Assembly (NCBI GenBank): GCA_016713135.1
Contig: JADJPR010000023.1
Coordinates: forward strand, 804,336-868,335
Reading direction: 5' to 3'
DNA from: Rhodanobacteraceae bacterium
Lineage (GTDB): Bacteria; Pseudomonadota; Gammaproteobacteria; Xanthomonadales; SZUA-5
DNA length: 64,000 bases
A program made the translations under genes and the position numbers. The notes beneath the pieces were generated by a model that saw only the letters and a program-made list of their open reading frames with translations, was not told the DNA's origin and did no database searches. This document shows positions 17,956 to 25,487 of the stretch, one piece after another (position 1 is the first letter of the stretch; every line of letters starts with the position of its first letter).

Positions 17956-18335
17956 AGCGACTCCAGCAGCACCTTCACGCGCCGGCTGATTTCGTCGCGC
18001 ACCTCGCGATAGGCGTCGTCGTCCATGTGCTTGGGATCGGGCAGCGCCCAGTCCTCGCGCCGCTTCGCCGGAATCCACGGACAGTCGTCGCCGCAGCCCA
18101 TCGTGACCACCGCGTCGAACTCGCCGGACACCGCGTCCAGCGATTTCGACGAATGCTGCGTGAGGTCGTAGCCAAGCTCACCCATGAAACGGATCGCCTT
18201 CGGATTGATCACGCCCGACGGGCGCGAGCCAGCGCTCTGCGCATCCACCGCCGCACCGCCGTGGACATGCGCGAAGGCCTGCGCCATCTGGCTGCGGTTG
18301 GAATTCTCGATGCAGACGAACAGAACGCGTTTCAT
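17952..18335 (-). CDS. arsC: Arsenate reductase ArsC (low-MW phosphatase-like)
   Basis: A 127-aa arsenate reductase of the low-molecular-weight tyrosine-phosphatase fold (thioredoxin-linked type). The P-loop CIENSNR (Cys8-X5-Arg14) binds arsenate; Cys81 and Cys85 in TMGCGDDCPW fit the redox pair of the thioredoxin-coupled family; the general acid Asp is in the LPDPK segment. It reduces As(V) to As(III) in the cytoplasm for export by ACR3. The start ATG overlaps the arsR stop by 4 bp, and its own stop overlaps the ACR3 GTG. Confidence 0.95.
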   Translation of the reverse strand: MKRVLFVCIENSNRSQMAQAFAHVHGGAAVDAQSAGSRPSGVINPKAIRFMGELGYDLTQHSSKSLDAVSGEFDAVVTMGCGDDCPWIPAKRREDWALPDPKHMDDDAYREVRDEISRRVKVLLESL

Positions 18336-18673
18336 GCGCAGGAGCGCTCCTGGTCGGGCGCGCAGGCGAGCGGCTCGCAGCAGACGGCAGTGCCGGCGCA
18401 ACAGTTCTCGGTGAGGTAATCGACCAGCCCGCGCATCGCCGCGAAGTCCGCGCGATAGCGGATGTAGCGCCCGTTCTGCTCCGCCTGCACCAGCCCGGCG
18501 TGCATCAGGGTTTTCAGGTGGAAAGACAGCGTGGCCGGCGCAAATCCCAGCTGCGCCGCGATGTCCCCCGGGTTTCCGCCGGCCGGCCCGGCCTGGACCA
18601 GCCAGCGGAACACCGCCAGCCGGGACTTGTGCGCGATCGCCGCGAGCGCGGTGACGGTCTGATCTGCTTTCAT
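18332..18673 (-). CDS. arsR: ArsR-family arsenic-responsive repressor
   Basis: A 113-aa winged-helix repressor. The HTH lies at ~35-57 (GDIAAQLGFAPATLSFHLKT), followed by the wing (GLVQAEQNGRYIRY). The C-terminus is unusually cysteine-rich (Cys91, 92, 98, 99, 104, 112), fitting the class that senses As(III) through C-terminal cysteines rather than the classical helix-4 pair. It should repress its own operon arsR-arsC-acr3-ATP-grasp until arsenite binds. The ATG at 18671-18673 is preceded by an AT-rich promoter stretch; the open frame further upstream is translated repeat DNA. Confidence 0.94.
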   Translation of the reverse strand: MKADQTVTALAAIAHKSRLAVFRWLVQAGPAGGNPGDIAAQLGFAPATLSFHLKTLMHAGLVQAEQNGRYIRYRADFAAMRGLVDYLTENCCAGTAVCCEPLACAPDQERSCA

Positions 18674-18717
18674 ATTTTTATAATTATCGAAATATTGGAT
18701 GATGGCAAGGCCCAACC
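18674..18717 (-). promoter_or_regulatory. ars operon promoter/operator region
   Basis: This is a strongly AT-rich island in GC-rich DNA, directly before arsR. On the coding strand it reads CCAATATTTCGATAATTAT, an imperfect palindrome around ATATTTCGATAATTAT with a TATAAT-like word adjoining. This is where an ArsR operator is expected. The upstream boundary is set by the palindromic repeat element starting at 18718, so the whole promoter must fit in about 45 bp or use the repeat. Confidence 0.55.
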
Positions 18718-19004
18718 TATTCAACGCGGAGACGCGGAGAACGCAGAGAAGAGCTTCAAGACGCCTTTCGCGACCCTCGCCAGACCGCGCACCAACGCCC
18801 GTTGGCTCTCGCGTAGGGCGGTGTATCGGGCAGCGATTCACCGCCGGGGGCTGGCGGCAGGTACCCGGGGAACGCGCTGCGCGCGTACCACCGGGCTACG
18901 CGTTCACCGAAAGGATCGCGGACAGAGTCCGCGCCCTCAGCGCCCGACTCAGGACGCTTTTCTCTGCGTCCCTTTGCGTCCTTTGCGTCTCTGCGTTGAA
19001 CTGT
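18718..19004. repeat. Composite palindromic element (GGACGCAAA arms around an 88-bp palindromic core)
   Basis: Terminal inverted arms (left TTCAACGCGGAGACGCGGAG..., right ...CTTTGCGTCTCTGCGTTGAA) enclose an ~88-bp palindromic unit at 18813-18907. That unit recurs almost identically, inverted, at 34434-34523. The element lies between arsR and the AAR-like gene; its right arm is translated as the last ~20 codons of that gene (18949-19004). Confidence 0.85.
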
Positions 19005-21075
19005 CCTGCTCAGACCCGTCAGCCACCTTCCCGCGCCGCGCGGGCTTGCGCGCGCGCGCTGCCAGGGCGAGCTCGCGCACGCGGGCGATGTCGGCGTCGC
19101 TGAACACGCCATTGACGCCGGAGATGGCGGCGAGCTTCATGCCGTGCTTGAGGCCCATCTGGTAGATCTCGCGCACCTTTTCCCATTCGATGGCGCGGCC
19201 GATGGTGAAGTTCTCGAAGCGGCCCTCGAGCGCCAGCACGATGGTCTCGGCGAGGCAGGCGTAGACCACATTCTTCGGCAGGCCGATGTTCTTGACCTTG
19301 ACGTCTCCCGGCAGTTCGATTTCGCCGGATTCGATGACCAGCACGTCCGGACGCTTGGCGACTTCCTCCGGCGGCAGGTCCAGCGGACGCGCGACATCCG
19401 TGATCACGCAGCCGGGCTTGACCTTCATGATGTCGAGCACCTTCTTGCCGGCGCCCGAGGTGGCGGTCACCACCATGTCCATCTGGGCGAGGTGGGTGTC
19501 CGCGCGCGCCGACAGTACGATGTTGGCATCCGGGGTCTCCTGCAGGATCGATTCCTTCAGCGCCAGCAGCTTGGCGGTCTCCGGCGAGACCAGGGTGACT
19601 TCCTCGGCCGCGCGCACCAGCAGGCGCGAACAGGCCGAGCCGATCGCGCCGGTGGCGCCGACCACCATCGCCTTGAACTTGACCCGCGCCTTGCCCTTCG
19701 GCCGCGGCAGCAGGCCCAGCCGCAGCAAGGCATCGTGCGCCGCCCACAGCGCGCCGGAGGCGCTGTAGCTGTTGCCGGTGGTGATCGGCAGGCTGGCGCG
19801 CTTGGCCACGGTGACGCCGGCATCGCCCACCACCTTGGTGAACGCGCCCAGGCCCATGATCTGCGCGCCCAGGCGCTTGGCCATGTCGGCCGCGGCCAGC
19901 AGGCGGCGGTAGGTGAACTCGGGGCTGTGGCTCATGATCTCTTTCGGCGTGCCGCCGACCGAGATCAGCCAGCCCTCGGCCTCGACGCCGGTGGGCGACT
20001 GGATGCCCTCGATCTTCGAATAGACGAAGGGCGGCGCGTAGGCCATCACCTTTTCCAGCGAGTCCATCAGCAGCGGCGGCGACACCCGCGAGAGCAGGTC
20101 GACCGGCTTGAGCTTCTTGAAGTACTCCTGCGACAGCGGATGGATCACGAAGGCGAAGCGGTTCACCCGCTTGAAGCCGTTCGGATACAGGATCCGCGGC
20201 GCCATGCCGAGGCTGGTGATGATCTCGAGGATGTCCTCTTCGAGGATCTCGTCGGGCGCCTTGCCGGTCGCGGCGATGATCATCGCATCGAGCATCTCCG
20301 GGCCGAGCACATGCCCGTCCAGCACCGGGGCGCCGTCGATCACCATGTTGACGCCCTTGTCGCGGAAGCGCGCCAGGCGCTCGTCGTTGACGTTGCTGGT
20401 GATGACGGTCTTGCCGGCCAGCTCTTCCAGTCCGAAGTCGTCCAGCTCGTGCACCGGCGCGACCACCATGGTCGCCTTGGTCATCGCCTTGCCGAGCACG
20501 AAGCGCGTCCATTGCTTGAGCAGCAGCGCCGGGATCACCCGCGGCGGGGTCCAGTCGGACACGTAGTGCATGCCGCTGGCGTACAGCCCCAGCGCATCCA
20601 GCGAGGTCAGCAGCTTGGGCACCCCAAGCTGCAGCAGCGGGTCGGCGAACTGCAGGTTGGCGGTGTACTCGGACATCGACATCGCCAGCTTGTAGTTGGC
20701 CATGCCGGAGAAGAACAGCACGTTGGCGTTGTCGAAGTAGCGCCCGAGCTTCGACTGGGTGTGGCGCACCGCCCACTCGAGGAAGATGTCGGCCAGCCGC
20801 GCGCCGGTGGTCAGCGGCACGCGCGTGACCTCCTGCGACAGCCACAGGGTGTCCTGGTCGATCAGCCGCTGCGCGCCGATGCGATAGGTGTCCTTGACCA
20901 CGCCCAGGCCGATGGCATCGGCGCGCGACTCCCAATGGCGCAGCAGCCTGGCTGCCCGCGCGCTGCTGCCATCGGTACCCAGGCGCTTGACCTTGAGCCG
21001 CTGGCCGAGAAAGGTGGTCGTAAACTCGAAGTCCTGTTTTTTCGACCCGAGACTGATGCTGATCACGGTCTTCAT
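18949..21075 (-). CDS. Long acyl-ACP-reductase-like (AAR) oxidoreductase
   Basis: A 708-aa cytoplasmic protein. Residues ~306-655 resemble the cyanobacterial long-chain acyl-ACP reductase. Matching points are the segment MGLGAFTKVV...TTGNSYSA, a Rossmann NADPH motif VVGATGAIGSACSRLL (472-487), and VYACLAETIVLALEGRFENFTIGR, whose Cys607 aligns with the cyanobacterial catalytic Cys. The AAR reaction turns acyl-ACP/CoA into fatty aldehyde; that this protein does so is inference. Residues 1-300 are an extra domain with a Rossmann-like VITSNVNDERLARFRDKGVN. The last ~20 residues (basic STQRRKGRKGTQRK) are encoded by a repeat arm. It is divergent from an iron alcohol dehydrogenase, 48 bp between starts. 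The start is the ATG at 21073-21075. Confidence 0.85.
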   Translation of the reverse strand: MKTVISISLGSKKQDFEFTTTFLGQRLKVKRLGTDGSSARAARLLRHWESRADAIGLGVVKDTYRIGAQRLIDQDTLWLSQEVTRVPLTTGARLADIFLEWAVRHTQSKLGRYFDNANVLFFSGMANYKLAMSMSEYTANLQFADPLLQLGVPKLLTSLDALGLYASGMHYVSDWTPPRVIPALLLKQWTRFVLGKAMTKATMVVAPVHELDDFGLEELAGKTVITSNVNDERLARFRDKGVNMVIDGAPVLDGHVLGPEMLDAMIIAATGKAPDEILEEDILEIITSLGMAPRILYPNGFKRVNRFAFVIHPLSQEYFKKLKPVDLLSRVSPPLLMDSLEKVMAYAPPFVYSKIEGIQSPTGVEAEGWLISVGGTPKEIMSHSPEFTYRRLLAAADMAKRLGAQIMGLGAFTKVVGDAGVTVAKRASLPITTGNSYSASGALWAAHDALLRLGLLPRPKGKARVKFKAMVVGATGAIGSACSRLLVRAAEEVTLVSPETAKLLALKESILQETPDANIVLSARADTHLAQMDMVVTATSGAGKKVLDIMKVKPGCVITDVARPLDLPPEEVAKRPDVLVIESGEIELPGDVKVKNIGLPKNVVYACLAETIVLALEGRFENFTIGRAIEWEKVREIYQMGLKHGMKLAAISGVNGVFSDADIARVRELALAARARKPARRGKVADGSEQDSSTQRRKGRKGTQRKAS

Positions 21076-21123
21076 GGTGTGGGTGCGCCAGAGTAGGTTC
21101 CGGATGAATGATGGAGGTGACGC

Positions 21124-22455
21124 GTGAAAACGACCTTGATCGGCGACATGGCGCGGACCTACGCGCTGCCTGGACTGAAGCGCGCGGCCGGCCTCGCCGT
21201 CCGCTTGGTGCCGGTGCCGCAGCCGACCCTGCTGGTGGGCGCAGGATCGAGCCGGCGCCTGGGCGAGGCGATCGGCGCCTTCGCGCACGCCAAGATACTG
21301 CTGGTGACCGATGCTGTCGTGCTGAAGCTGGGCCTGGCCCAGGGCTTGATGGCGGCGCTCAAGGCCAGCCGTACGGATGTCGTGGTGTACGCGGAGATCA
21401 CGCCGGATGCGCCCGTCGCGCTGGTGGAACAGGGCATCGAGATCTACCAGCGCGAGGATTGCGACGCGATTGTCGCCATCGGTGGCGGCTCGGTGATGGA
21501 TGCGGCCAAGGTGATCGGCCAGGCGGTGGCGAACGAGCGCCATCCGCGCCAGCTGGTCGGCTATTTCCGCGGCTGGTCCGGCCCGCCGCCGATCTACGCC
21601 GTGCCGACCACCGCCGGCACCGGCTCTGAGGTCACCGTCGCTGCGGTGATCTCGGACCCTGCGCACCACCAGAAACTGGTGATCGCCGACTCGCGCCTGG
21701 TGCCGCGCATGGCAGCGCTCGACCCCGAACTGATGACCGGCTTGCCGCCGCCGATCACCGCCGCCACCGGCATGGATGCGCTGACCCATGCGGTGGAAGC
21801 CTTCATAGGCAACTGGGGCACCGAGTACACCGACAGCATGGCGCTGGCGGCGGTCGGCATGATCTACCGCAACCTGCCCACCGCCTATGCCGATGGCGGC
21901 AACCTCGCCGCCCGCGAGCAGATGGCGCTGGCCTCCGCCTACGCCGGCATGGCCTTTACCCGTGCGAATGTCGGCAATGTGCATGCCATCGCGCACCAGC
22001 TGGGTGGCCGTTACCACACGCCGCATGGCCTGGCCAACGCGATCATGCTGCCGCCGGTGCTGCGCTTCTCGGCTGGCGCCATCGAAGCAAAACTGGCGGT
22101 GCTGGCCGAGCGCGCCGGACTCGCGCGCAAGGGCGACTCGCAGGATCGATTGGCGCAGAAGTTCCTCGATTCGGTCGAGGCGATGAACCGACGGCTCGGC
22201 ATCCCGCAGCAGCTCGATGCGCTGCGCGAGGAGGACATCCCGGCGCTGGCCAGTGCCGCGTGCTGGGAGGCCGACACCAACTACCCGGTGCCGCGGGCGA
22301 TGTCGCCTGGCGACTGCGAGGCGCTGCTGCGCGAGGTGCTTCCCAGCGGCAACCCGCCCGCCAGGAAAGCCCGCCCGACGCGAGCCGCGCGGCCGGCAGG
22401 CGCCGACGGCGCGGCCGCGAGGCCCAGGACCAGGGCGCGCAAGGCGCCCCCCTGA
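21124..22455 (+). CDS. Iron-containing alcohol dehydrogenase with basic C-terminal tail
   Basis: A 443-aa group III (Fe-ADH) family dehydrogenase. The nucleotide site is VAIGGGSVMDAAKV, then AVPTTAGTGSEVT, and the metal ligands sit in MDALTHAVEAF and HAIAHQLGGRYHTPHGLANAI. It would interconvert an alcohol and an aldehyde with NAD(P)H. Its divergent neighbour resembles an acyl-ACP reductase, so fatty aldehyde is a plausible substrate (inference). The GTG at 21124 follows GGAGGTGA. After residue ~410 there is an unusual Pro/Ala/Arg/Lys tail (ARKARPTRAARPAG, RPRTRARKAPP), not part of the ADH fold and reminiscent of histone-like tails. Confidence 0.93.
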   Translation: MKTTLIGDMARTYALPGLKRAAGLAVRLVPVPQPTLLVGAGSSRRLGEAIGAFAHAKILLVTDAVVLKLGLAQGLMAALKASRTDVVVYAEITPDAPVALVEQGIEIYQREDCDAIVAIGGGSVMDAAKVIGQAVANERHPRQLVGYFRGWSGPPPIYAVPTTAGTGSEVTVAAVISDPAHHQKLVIADSRLVPRMAALDPELMTGLPPPITAATGMDALTHAVEAFIGNWGTEYTDSMALAAVGMIYRNLPTAYADGGNLAAREQMALASAYAGMAFTRANVGNVHAIAHQLGGRYHTPHGLANAIMLPPVLRFSAGAIEAKLAVLAERAGLARKGDSQDRLAQKFLDSVEAMNRRLGIPQQLDALREEDIPALASAACWEADTNYPVPRAMSPGDCEALLREVLPSGNPPARKARPTRAARPAGADGAAARPRTRARKAPP

Positions 22456-22502
22456 GGCGCGTCTGCGCTGCGAGGCGAACGTGGCCTGCGCCGCGGTCGG
22501 TT

Positions 22503-24077
22503 TCAGGCGGCGACTGCCAGCTCCGCCGGCGCCGAGTGCCGGATCAGGTGGTCGAAGGCGCTGAGTGCCGCCTTGCTGCCTTCGCCCATCGCGATCACGA
22601 TCTGCTTGTACGGCACCGTGGTCGCATCGCCAGCGGCGAACACGCCCGGCAGCGAAGTCTGGCAACGCTCGTCGATGACGATCTCGCCGCGCGCGGTCAA
22701 CTCGACGCTGCCCCTCAGCCACTCGGTGTTCGGCAGCAGTCCGATCTGCACGAAGATGCCCTCCAGCTCCAGCGCATGCATCGCGCCGTTGTGGCGGTCC
22801 TTGTAGAGCAAGCCGCTGACCTTGCTGCCGTCGCCGCGAACCTCGGTGGTTTGCGCCGAGGTGATCACGCGCACATTGGGCAGGCTGCGCAGCTTGCGTT
22901 GCAGCACCTCGTCGGCGCGCAACTGGCTGTCGAACTCGATCAGCGTGACGTGGCTGACGATGCCAGCCAAGTCGATCGCCGCCTCGACCCCGGAATTGCC
23001 GCCGCCGATCACCGCCACGCGCTTGCCCTTGAACAGCGGGCCATCGCAGTGCGGGCAATAGGCCACGCCCTTGTTGCGGTACTGGTCCTCGCCGGGCACA
23101 TTCATCTGGCGCCAGCGCGCGCCGGTCGACAGCACCACGGTGCGTGCCTTCAAGGTCGCACCGCTGGCGAGATCCACTTCGACCAGCCCCTCGCGGCTGC
23201 GCAGGGCCTGCGCGCGCTCAAGGTTCATGATGTCGACCTCGTAGCCGCGCACATGCTGCTCCAGCGCGCTGACCAGCCTCGGCCCTTCGGTGTGCGGCAC
23301 CGAGATGAAGTTCTCGATGCCCATGGTGTCCAGCACCTGGCCGCCGAAGCGCTCGGCGACGAGGCCGGTGGCGATGCCCTTGCGCGCGGCATAAATCGCC
23401 GCCGACGCGCCGGCCGGACCACCGCCGACCACCAGCACGTCGAACACGCCCTTGCGCTTGAGTTGCTCGGCCGCACGCGCCGCCGCGCCGGTGTCGAGCT
23501 TGGCCAGCACCTGCTCCAGGCTCATGCGGCCCTGGCCGAAGACCTCGCCGTTGAGGTACACGGTAGGCACCGCCATCACCTTGCGACGCTCGACCTCCGC
23601 CTGGTTCAGCGCGCCATCGATGGCCACGTGGCGCACGCGCGGATTGAGCACGCTGATCGTGTTCAGCGCCTGGACCACGTCCGGGCAGTTCTGGCACGAC
23701 AGCGAGTAATAGGTTTCGAACTGGAAATCCCCGTCCAGCGCGGCGATCTGCTGCACCTGCTCGGGGCTGATCTTCGGCGGATGGCCGCCGACCTGCAGCA
23801 GGGCCAGCACCAGCGAGGTGAACTCGTGGCCCAGCGGGATGCCGGCGAAGCGCACGGAGACATCTCTGCCGATCCGCGCGATGGCGAACGAGGGCCGGCG
23901 CGCGTCGTCGTCGACGCGGCGGTATTCGATCAGGCTGGACAGTTCCGAAAGCTCGCGCAGCAGGCTTTCGAGTTCACGCGACTTGGGGCTGTCGTCGAGC
24001 GAGGCACGCAGTTCGATCGGCAGCACCAGCTTCTGCAGGTAGGCCCGCAGCTGGGTCTTCAGGTTGGCATCGAGCAT
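22503..24077 (-). CDS. ahpF: Alkyl hydroperoxide reductase subunit F
   Basis: A 524-aa flavoprotein that reduces AhpC. The N-terminal double thioredoxin-fold domain carries Cys128-X-X-Cys131 (LSCQNCPDV). The thioredoxin-reductase-like part has FAD (VVGGGPAGASAAIYAARKG) and NAD(P) (VAVIGGGNSGVEAAIDLAG) sites and the redox pair in YCPHCDGP. The C-terminal FAD motif is GVFAAGDATTVPYKQ. Length equals the E. coli class. The ATG at 24075-24077 follows AAGGAGATC. It lies downstream of ahpC on the same strand, separated by a ~90-bp palindromic repeat; both are normally OxyR-induced. Confidence 0.96.
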   Translation of the reverse strand: MLDANLKTQLRAYLQKLVLPIELRASLDDSPKSRELESLLRELSELSSLIEYRRVDDDARRPSFAIARIGRDVSVRFAGIPLGHEFTSLVLALLQVGGHPPKISPEQVQQIAALDGDFQFETYYSLSCQNCPDVVQALNTISVLNPRVRHVAIDGALNQAEVERRKVMAVPTVYLNGEVFGQGRMSLEQVLAKLDTGAAARAAEQLKRKGVFDVLVVGGGPAGASAAIYAARKGIATGLVAERFGGQVLDTMGIENFISVPHTEGPRLVSALEQHVRGYEVDIMNLERAQALRSREGLVEVDLASGATLKARTVVLSTGARWRQMNVPGEDQYRNKGVAYCPHCDGPLFKGKRVAVIGGGNSGVEAAIDLAGIVSHVTLIEFDSQLRADEVLQRKLRSLPNVRVITSAQTTEVRGDGSKVSGLLYKDRHNGAMHALELEGIFVQIGLLPNTEWLRGSVELTARGEIVIDERCQTSLPGVFAAGDATTVPYKQIVIAMGEGSKAALSAFDHLIRHSAPAELAVAA

Positions 24078-24117
24078 GGCGATCTCCTTGTCTGCGCCGG
24101 AACCATGACGCGCGTCG

Positions 24118-24205
24118 CGTAGCCCGGAATACGCGCGCAGCGCGTACTCCGGGTACTCGCGGCAAGCACCCGGAGAGCCGCTCCGCGGCACTCCGGGCTA
24201 CGTTC
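24118..24205. repeat. Palindromic intergenic repeat between ahpC and ahpF
   Basis: The outer arms GTAGCCCGGA... and ...TCCGGGCTAC are perfect reverse complements, with inner inverted words (ACGCGCGCAGCGCGTACTC; CGGAGAGCCGCTCCGC). It is a REP/BIME-type element, related in style to those at 18813-18907 and 34434-34523. It may stabilise or attenuate the ahpC-ahpF message. Confidence 0.85.
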
Positions 24206-24214
24206 GACCGGGCG

Positions 24215-24778
24215 TCAGATCTTGCCGACCAGGTCCAGCGACGGTGCCAGGGTGGCCTCGCCTTCCTGCCACTTGGCCGGGCACACCTCGCCCGGGTGGC
24301 TGGCGACGTACTGCGCGGCCTTGACCTTGCGCAGCAGCTCGCTGGCATCGCGACCGATGCCGCCGGCGTTGATCTCGACGATCTGGATGCGGCCCTGCGG
24401 GTCGATCACGAAGGTGCCGCGCTCGGCGAGGCCGGCTTCCTCGATCATCACGCCGAAGTTGCGCGTGATCGTCCCGGTCGGGTCGCCCACCATCGGGTAC
24501 TGGATCTTGCGGATAGTCTCCGAGGTGTCGTGCCAGGCCTTGTGGGTGAAGTGGGTGTCGGTGGACACCGCGTAGATCTCGACGCCCAACTTCTGGAATT
24601 CGGCGTAGTTGTCGGCCAGGTCGCCGAGCTCGGTCGGGCACACGAAGGTGAAATCGGCCGGGTAGAAGAACACCACCGACCACTTGCCCTTGAGGTCGGC
24701 CTCGGTCACCTGGATGAACTCGCCGGCGTGATAGGCGGTCGCCTTGAACGGTTTGACTTCGCTGTTGATCATGGACAT
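24215..24778 (-). CDS. ahpC: Alkyl hydroperoxide reductase subunit C (peroxiredoxin)
   Basis: A 187-aa typical 2-Cys peroxiredoxin, exactly the length of E. coli AhpC. The peroxidatic Cys47 is in DFTFVCPTE, the resolving Cys166 in GEVCPAKW, and the C-terminal helix ends LVGKI. It reduces hydrogen peroxide, alkyl peroxides and peroxynitrite and is recycled by AhpF downstream. I chose the ATG at 24776-24778 because MSMINSEVKPFKA matches the family start; GGAGATACC lies just upstream. Confidence 0.97.
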   Translation of the reverse strand: MSMINSEVKPFKATAYHAGEFIQVTEADLKGKWSVVFFYPADFTFVCPTELGDLADNYAEFQKLGVEIYAVSTDTHFTHKAWHDTSETIRKIQYPMVGDPTGTITRNFGVMIEEAGLAERGTFVIDPQGRIQIVEINAGGIGRDASELLRKVKAAQYVASHPGEVCPAKWQEGEATLAPSLDLVGKI

Positions 24779-24855
24779 GGGGTATCTCCTGTCGAGGTTG
24801 GGTGAAGAAGTTGACGGTGACTCTAGCGCGCCATGCTGCAGTGCACCAATCAATT

Positions 24856-24885
24856 CTATGTGAAACCTCGATAGGCTGGATCTAT
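24856..24885 (-). promoter_or_regulatory. oxyR box: Candidate OxyR-type binding site upstream of ahpC
   Basis: ATAG-N7-CTAT (24871-24885), the half-site spacing of the OxyR consensus, lies ~93 bp upstream of the ahpC start. A further CTAT at 24856-24859 is spaced 11 rather than 7 bp away, so only one half-site is canonical. It overlaps the stop codon of the convergent-side acetyltransferase gene. The context (ahpC) favours OxyR; the spacing defect lowers confidence. Confidence 0.45.
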
Positions 24886-25433
24886 CGCCCCGCGGCGGAT
24901 CGCTGCGCCCTCCATTGCGCCTGCGACTGGCCCCAGGCCTCGACCTGAACCTGGTCGTGCGGCGGCGGCAGGCGCGTGGGCCCGAGCAGGGTGGAGCCCA
25001 GTCGCTGCGCCAGTTTCTGCGAGCCGAGATTCTGCGGATCGATGGTGTGGATCACCTGTTCCCAGCCGAGCACGTCGAAGGCGTAGTCCATGCATGCCAC
25101 CGACGCTTCCAGCGCGAATCCCTGGCCCCAGGCATCGCGATGCAGGGTCCAGCCGACCTCATTGCCAGGCCAGCCCTCCGGGCACCATGGGCCGATACGA
25201 CCGATCCACTGGCCGGTGTCCTTGCGCACCACCGAGAACATCGACACCCCGGTCTCGTGCCAGGCACCGATCATGCACATCAGCGCGCGCCAGACCATCG
25301 AGCGCGGCTGGCGCCCGCCGAGGTAGCGGGTGGTTTCGTCGTCTTCCATCGCTTCGGCCCAACGGTCGAGGTCGGCGGATACCGGCACGCGCAGCAGCAG
25401 GCGCGGGGTTTCGAGTTGCGGCAGTGTGCTCAT
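24882..25433 (-). CDS. GNAT-family N-acetyltransferase (RimJ/RimL-like)
   Basis: A 183-aa acetyltransferase_3-type protein. The N-terminal LETPRLLLRVPVSADLDRWAEAM pattern, the strand GRIGPWCPEGWPGNEVGW, and the acetyl-CoA-binding helix start WGQGFALEASVACMDYAF are typical, as is the later IDPQNLGSQKLAQRLG. The substrate is unknown; members acetylate protein N-termini, antibiotics or small amines. It is upstream of ahpC on the same strand, but the spacing and candidate OxyR site suggest a separate transcript. Confidence 0.9.
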   Translation of the reverse strand: MSTLPQLETPRLLLRVPVSADLDRWAEAMEDDETTRYLGGRQPRSMVWRALMCMIGAWHETGVSMFSVVRKDTGQWIGRIGPWCPEGWPGNEVGWTLHRDAWGQGFALEASVACMDYAFDVLGWEQVIHTIDPQNLGSQKLAQRLGSTLLGPTRLPPPHDQVQVEAWGQSQAQWRAQRSAAGR

Positions 25434-25487
25434 CGGATCAATGCCCGGGTGTTGGATCCACCAGCATAGGCGATGGCAGATCGCCGG

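Noticed and set aside
21076..23058. Extension of the AAR-like protein to 1369 aa across the ADH and ahpF genes
   Set aside because: Upstream of the ATG at 21075 the frame is antisense to the ADH gene and has no family similarity.
22260..24122. A 620-codon open frame opposite ahpF
   Set aside because: It is low-complexity His/Gln/Arg translation of the antisense strand; ahpF is unmistakable.
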